From assembly GCA_020137815.1 (NCBI GenBank), contig CM035355.1, forward strand, positions 6,987,097-7,051,096: a stretch of 64,000 bases of DNA. Direction: 5' to 3'. Below the pieces are notes generated by a model. It ran no database searches and was not told where the DNA came from. It was given only the letters and a program-made list of their open reading frames with translations. This DNA comes from Hormiphora californensis (lineage: Eukaryota; Ctenophora; Tentaculata; Cydippida; Pleurobrachiidae). This document shows positions 61,101-64,000 of the stretch, in pieces (position 1 is the first letter of the stretch; each line of letters opens with the position of its first letter). A program made the position numbers and the translations under genes.

Positions 61101-62044
61101 CACCTCTCTGAGCAGGAGACTGCTGACTGTACCAGTGGATCTACCATCGCCAGGGGTGGATTCCATAACAAAGCTCTCCAAGCTACCCAGTCAAGGAACC
61201 ATCTCGCCACCCTCAGGGACTACCCCTTCGTGAGCAGGGACGGAAGCTGTAACTACAGGAGCAAGCGAAACGCCCTCCGATTCAGGATCACCCGAGTATA
61301 CCAGACCCGAGGAGACAATGGCCTCGCCCAGGCCCTCAACTCTGGACCCGTTGCCGTTGGAATGGCTTTCGACCGACGACTCTCCGGATACCGAGGTGGA
61401 ATCTACACCGACAGGAGCTGCATGAACACCAGAGGAAACCACGCTGTCACCGCCATTGGTTACACCTCATCCTACTGGGAGATCAGGAACAGCTACGGAA
61501 CCACCTGGGGAGAGTATGGATACGGTCGATTCACCAGGGGCGTCAACAACATGTGCAGGATCAGCGAGTACGCCTTCGGAGTCTCCGCCTCCAGCGCCGG
61601 AGAGGAGGAATAAATTATTGATTTAACAAAATAATTGAAGCTCCAACCTAGAAAATGCGTATTTTTTGTAATGTTTGTCTGTGTCTAAATATAAATGTTG
61701 TCCACCTATCCATATGCATACCATTGTTGTCCACGGCACAGCTAAGAGTGTACAATACTCTTTGAAGGGTTGCCTGTTCCCTAGCTGTTTTCAGAATCTT
61801 CATCAACAAATCAAATCCGTGCTTTTCCCGGAAAATGTCTTTCGCCTCAGCTGCAGAGAAAGATAGAGGGGGTTGAGAGAAAAGTGACGATGTTGACGTG
61901 ACAGCACATACATTATTGACAATGACGTGGGTACATACCACAGGAAGAAAGAAGGGTAGAAAGAGACCGTAGTGTTTCATTGACTGACGTTTTACTGGTT
62001 GGGTGCTGTAAGATTTGGAGCAGCAGCTCCAGGTCTTTATCCAT
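52184..62044 (-). CDS. TERB1-like: ARM repeats plus two Myb domains
   Basis: The combination of N-terminal armadillo repeats and C-terminal TRF-type Myb matches TERB1, which in vertebrates attaches telomeres to the nuclear envelope in meiosis. Exons: 62044-61939, 61850-61722, 60095-59903, 59814-59729, 59572-59447, 59098-58973, 58812-58644, 58503-58430, 58345-57989, 57869-57195, 56835-56692, 55143-55042, 54383-54214, 54070-54010, 53836-53771, 52354-52184; about 917 residues. Residues 1-336 are ARM-type helices (for example KIFREKHGF-like DIFREKHGFDLLMKIL). About 337-680 is low-complexity, Ser/Asn/Pro-rich. Myb-1 is in exon 56835-56692 (EPFTEQELANL..WSLIL) and Myb-2 in the last exon (HPWTETEMRRL..WGKIL). 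Exon 58345-57989 needs one base removed, probably in the C5/G5 run 58321-58325. The 53771 donor is weak. A protease gene lies antisense in intron 2. Confidence 0.65.
53052..53099 (+). repeat. 48-bp dispersed repeat, arm 1
   Basis: TTGTTGAGTAAGGGGGAAGA and the following 28 bases recur as an exact reverse complement at 56358-56405, 3.3 kb away within the same gene's introns. Confidence 0.85.
54928..54996. mobile_element. 69-bp micro-MITE with 8-bp TSD
   Basis: CTGTCTGGCGCCGC at the left and GGCGCCGCCAGACAG at the right form imperfect inverted repeats. CACACTGA flanks both sides (54920-54927, 54997-55004). Same family as 52077-52157, inserted in the opposite orientation. Intronic in the TERB1-like gene. 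Confidence 0.85.
55502..55724. mobile_element. 223-bp inverted-repeat MITE
   Basis: A 36-bp arm beginning GAAGCTGAAGCTTCTAATCA at 55502-55537 is mirrored at 55689-55724 with about two mismatches. No coding frame; no clear target duplication. Intronic. Confidence 0.7.
55876..56152. mobile_element. 277-bp near-perfect palindromic MITE
   Basis: Arms of more than 100 bp starting GGGTCACCACACACCAAAGT are nearly perfect mirrors, leaving a short CpG-rich centre. TAT flanks both sides (55873-55875, 56153-56155). A 3-bp duplication with GGG-starting ends is compatible with PIF/Harbinger. The arm similarity suggests recent activity. Intronic in the TERB1-like gene. Confidence 0.85.
56358..56405 (-). 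repeat. 48-bp dispersed repeat, arm 2
   Basis: Exact reverse complement of 53052-53099. Confidence 0.85.
60367..61613 (+). CDS. Papain-family (C1A) cysteine protease
   Basis: Secreted or lysosomal cathepsin-like protease with prodomain. Exons 60367-60543, 60651-60769, 60928-61613; phases agree. The signal peptide is MIFFVTLLAVAAAS; an I29-type inhibitor prodomain follows (RMRNFN..FADWTDAEY). In the mature enzyme the oxyanion Gln and catalytic Cys lie in NQGRTNACWAFAGTA, the Asp-Cys step in LSEQETADC, the catalytic His in GNHAVTAIGY and Asn in WEIRNSYGTTWGEYGYGR. The usual first Cys of QGxCGSCW is absent (QGRTNACW), so one conserved disulfide is lost or rearranged. Exon 1 has an in-frame TGA at 60484-60486 that disappears if one base is removed (TWGRVFE), giving 326 residues; this is either a sequence error or a real lesion. 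The gene is nested antisense in intron 2 of the TERB1-like gene. Confidence 0.85.
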
Positions 62045-62203
62045 GGTTACTAAAGAAAAATAAGGGGGATGATTCATCAATATGATAAAATAGAGTACCA
62101 CGGATATTTCTACATTGATTTAATAATTGAGTCATAACCAGTTACATTGAAAGAAAAACTTTGTACAAATATATAATACAATCTCACAATAACAGTATTC
62201 CAC
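62045..62203. promoter_or_regulatory. 159-bp gap between two minus-strand genes
   Basis: Lies between the RING/TRAF gene stop (62204) and the TERB1-like start (62044). It must hold the 3' end of one gene and the 5' end of the other unless they are co-transcribed. On the minus strand an AT-rich block is present but no clear TATA box. Confidence 0.4.
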
Positions 62204-63324
62204 TTACACAACCTCGCACCGTGTGGAGCACTGTTGGTCACTCAAACAACAGTCCCAAAAGAAAATGTGCCTCATCCCATCGGGTTTCAGTCTCCTATGC
62301 TCTGCCATTTCTCTCTCACACTTCATGTCGCTACACCTCCACCTACCATGATGCAACTCCTCCCCCAGAGGTCCGTGAACAAGGTCAGAAGATGGCATTG
62401 CCAGCAGTTGCATCTGTAACTTTGCGTATTTTACCTCCTGTACATTAAGACTGGAGAACATCCTCTCTAGAAGGGCCTCTGATTGTTGGTGGAACTGTCT
62501 GAGAGGTTTGAGGACACCATCGCAATCGTGATGGTCTATCTCATCAGCACAGATCAGCGATTGGCAGCTACCCTGGCATTGAGTTTGACGCTTTGGGCAT
62601 TCCACCTTACAATGCCAAACCCATTCCTTAAGAATGCACGTTTCAATGCAGCCCCTGTTCTCACATGGAACTGGCTGATAAAGACATGTGTCAACGTGAT
62701 CTTCAATAGTGTCCACGGAGCTAAGGACGGGACACCCGGGGTACTCACAAATCACCGTTTGGAGGGAATACACGGCTACTCTCAATTTATCATTTCGAGT
62801 TAGAGTCTTACTGTTCACCGGAACTTGGCACGATGGACAGATAATTGTGGTAGTTTTCTTGCCCTCAGTCAGACACCGGTAGCAGTAAAACTTGTTGAAA
62901 CAACAGAGGAGATATACAGGGTCGGGGGATACTCTATCACAAATTCTGCAGACCATGTCATCGCTCACACCGCTCACAAATCGCGATGGTGGGAGAGCTG
63001 CTCCGTTCAGATCGAGGCTCGTTAAAAAACTGGCGTTGTTGGTTAGTGTAGCCGTTGATAGGTGACTCATTTTACTTAGTGGTCGATGCATGGTGGGATC
63101 TAGGGGGGAATGTGATATATGATGGATGATAATTATAATGATCAATCAATTCATTTACCAAGACCTGTCAGAGTAGTGACGCAGTCACCCTTACAACTAG
63201 ACTCCCGCACGTAGCACGGCGGATCGAGTTGTAAGAGGTGACTGCACCACCACAGCTCAGTAGTGGCCTGACAGTGCAGGCCATGACCAGCTATTGTACG
63301 AATATACCAATATTCGTCGGCCAT
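62204..63324 (-). CDS. RING and TRAF-type zinc-finger protein
   Basis: Probable E3 ubiquitin ligase. Two exons, 63324-63159 and 63099-62204, joined in phase (intron 63158-63100), give about 353 residues. An alternative start is 63070 in exon 2 (MSHLSTATL). The RING is around residues 95-140: CRICDRVSPDP, CCFNKFYCYRC, CPSC. TRAF-type zinc-finger repeats follow (CEYPGCPV..HVDTC, CENRGC..WHCKVECPKRQTQCQGSC). No TRAF-C/MATH domain is visible; the C-terminus is Cys/His-containing (DCCLSDQQCSTRC). The absence of MATH makes it TRAF-related rather than a classical TRAF. It lies 159 bp upstream of the TERB1-like gene on the same strand. Confidence 0.8.
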
Positions 63325-63508
63325 CGCACCATATTGGCAAATCACCATAAGGTTCTCGATACGTCAAGTGCTTCTTTCTTTGGTTACGAAGTCACCCCTA
63401 TTACGCGACGAGGGGTAATTTCATTACCAACTTCTTTCTCGCATAGGACATGATTATTGATTAAAACTCAAAATGCAGATATATCGGATAATATTTTAAT
63501 CCAGTTTG

Positions 63509-63546
63509 GACGGGTGGACAAGAGTGCGACGGGTGGACAAGAGTGC
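63509..63546 (+). repeat. Two tandem 19-bp copies
   Basis: GACGGGTGGACAAGAGTGC at 63509-63527 is repeated immediately at 63528-63546, just before the reverse transcriptase reading frame. Confidence 0.9.
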
Positions 63547-63549
63547 GAG

Positions 63550-64000
63550 GATGGAATATGTTAAAGATGACTTGGAGCAGTCGAGAGATGATCCTAAAGC
63601 CCTTCAGAGAAAGCTTGATCGTCTCCTTGGTAAAAGTGAGACGTTATTACCGGAAACTGGAAACAAACAGAAACTGGCTGAGGATTTTGCAGATTATTTC
63701 CATGGAAAGGTTAAGGATATTCGGACAACTGTCAGAGAGGAGCGGAATCACCTACAGCTTAGAAGAGAGGAGACACATGTTCTCCAGTCCTCTCTTGAGG
63801 AATTTGAGGAAATCTCTGTGGATGAGTTGATTAGGACGGTTAAGGACATGCCGGATAAGACTTGTGATCTTGACGTAGTACCCACGTGGTTGGTTAAGGG
63901 CTGTCTTGAGGAACTGGCTCCAGTTCTTATGAGGATTATCAATCTGTCTCTTACACATGCTGATGTGCCTAAGATGCTTCAGCAGGCAGTGGTGTTTCCA
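63550..64000 (+). mobile_element. Non-LTR retrotransposon ORF2 fragment, runs off window
   Basis: An open frame from ATG at 63550 to the window edge (150 codons, no stop) matches the region just before the reverse-transcriptase fingers of LINE elements: LPETGNKQKLAEDFADYFHG, then DMPDKTCDLDVVPTWLVKGC, then LAPVLMRIINLSLTHADVP..QAVVFP. This order (DPxPTxLLK, ...I.N.SL..G..P...K.A.V.P) is typical of jockey/CR1/Rex-like ORF2. No endonuclease domain is seen upstream, so the copy may be 5'-truncated. Intactness cannot be judged from this window. Confidence 0.8.

Overview
The window is nuclear DNA from an animal. It is eukaryotic because most genes are split by GT-AG introns, and animal because it carries an FMR1/FXR homolog, a LAMP-type lysosomal protein, class A GPCRs and a papain-family protease. 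Ciliary genes (IFT80, CFAP43) and a TERB1-like meiotic telomere gene are also present. Introns are mostly 80-400 bp, so the genome is fairly compact. It is rich in small inverted-repeat transposons and in (CT)n/(GA)n microsatellites. I cannot name the phylum; an invertebrate with a compact genome fits best.

Layout. 1-4.2 kb: repeats, no recognised gene. 4.2-9.7 kb (+): a mucin-like/LDLa/7TM receptor broken by a Penelope-like retroelement inside an exon. 10.4-12.4 kb (-): an SLC10A7-like transporter whose 3' part I cannot find. 12.6-13.2 kb (-): a small unrecognised protein with a mitochondrial-type N-terminus, divergent from FMR1/FXR at 13.5-18.4 kb (+, 17 exons). 18.4-22.3 kb: microsatellite-rich, gene-free. 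22.3-23.8 kb (+): an orphan class A GPCR. 24.5-27.0 kb (+): a calmodulin-like EF-hand gene. 27.3-28.2 kb: hAT and Tc1/pogo-type elements. 28.5-32.7 kb (-): a MADF-domain DNA-binding gene. 35.5-41.5 kb (-): IFT80. 41.6-46.5 kb (-): CFAP43, apparently one exon. 47.4-51.0 kb (-): a LAMP homolog. 52.2-62.0 kb (-): a TERB1-like ARM-repeat gene with two Myb domains, carrying a papain-like protease gene on the opposite strand in its second intron (60.4-61.6 kb). 62.2-63.3 kb (-): a RING/TRAF-zinc-finger gene. 63.55 kb to the end (+): the start of a non-LTR reverse transcriptase.

Two same-strand pairs lie very close: CFAP43 to IFT80 (173 bp) and the RING/TRAF gene to the TERB1-like gene (159 bp). CFAP43 and IFT80 are both axonemal/ciliary. 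At least seven otherwise well-behaved genes need one or two single-base corrections, mostly in short homopolymers, to read through. That pattern looks more like residual assembly errors than decay of every gene, and it weakens pseudogene calls that rest on indels alone. The Penelope insertion in the receptor is different: it is 1.35 kb long, carries a 9-bp target duplication and is plainly real in this haplotype.

All identifications come from reading the translated sequence against remembered family features; no database search was run.
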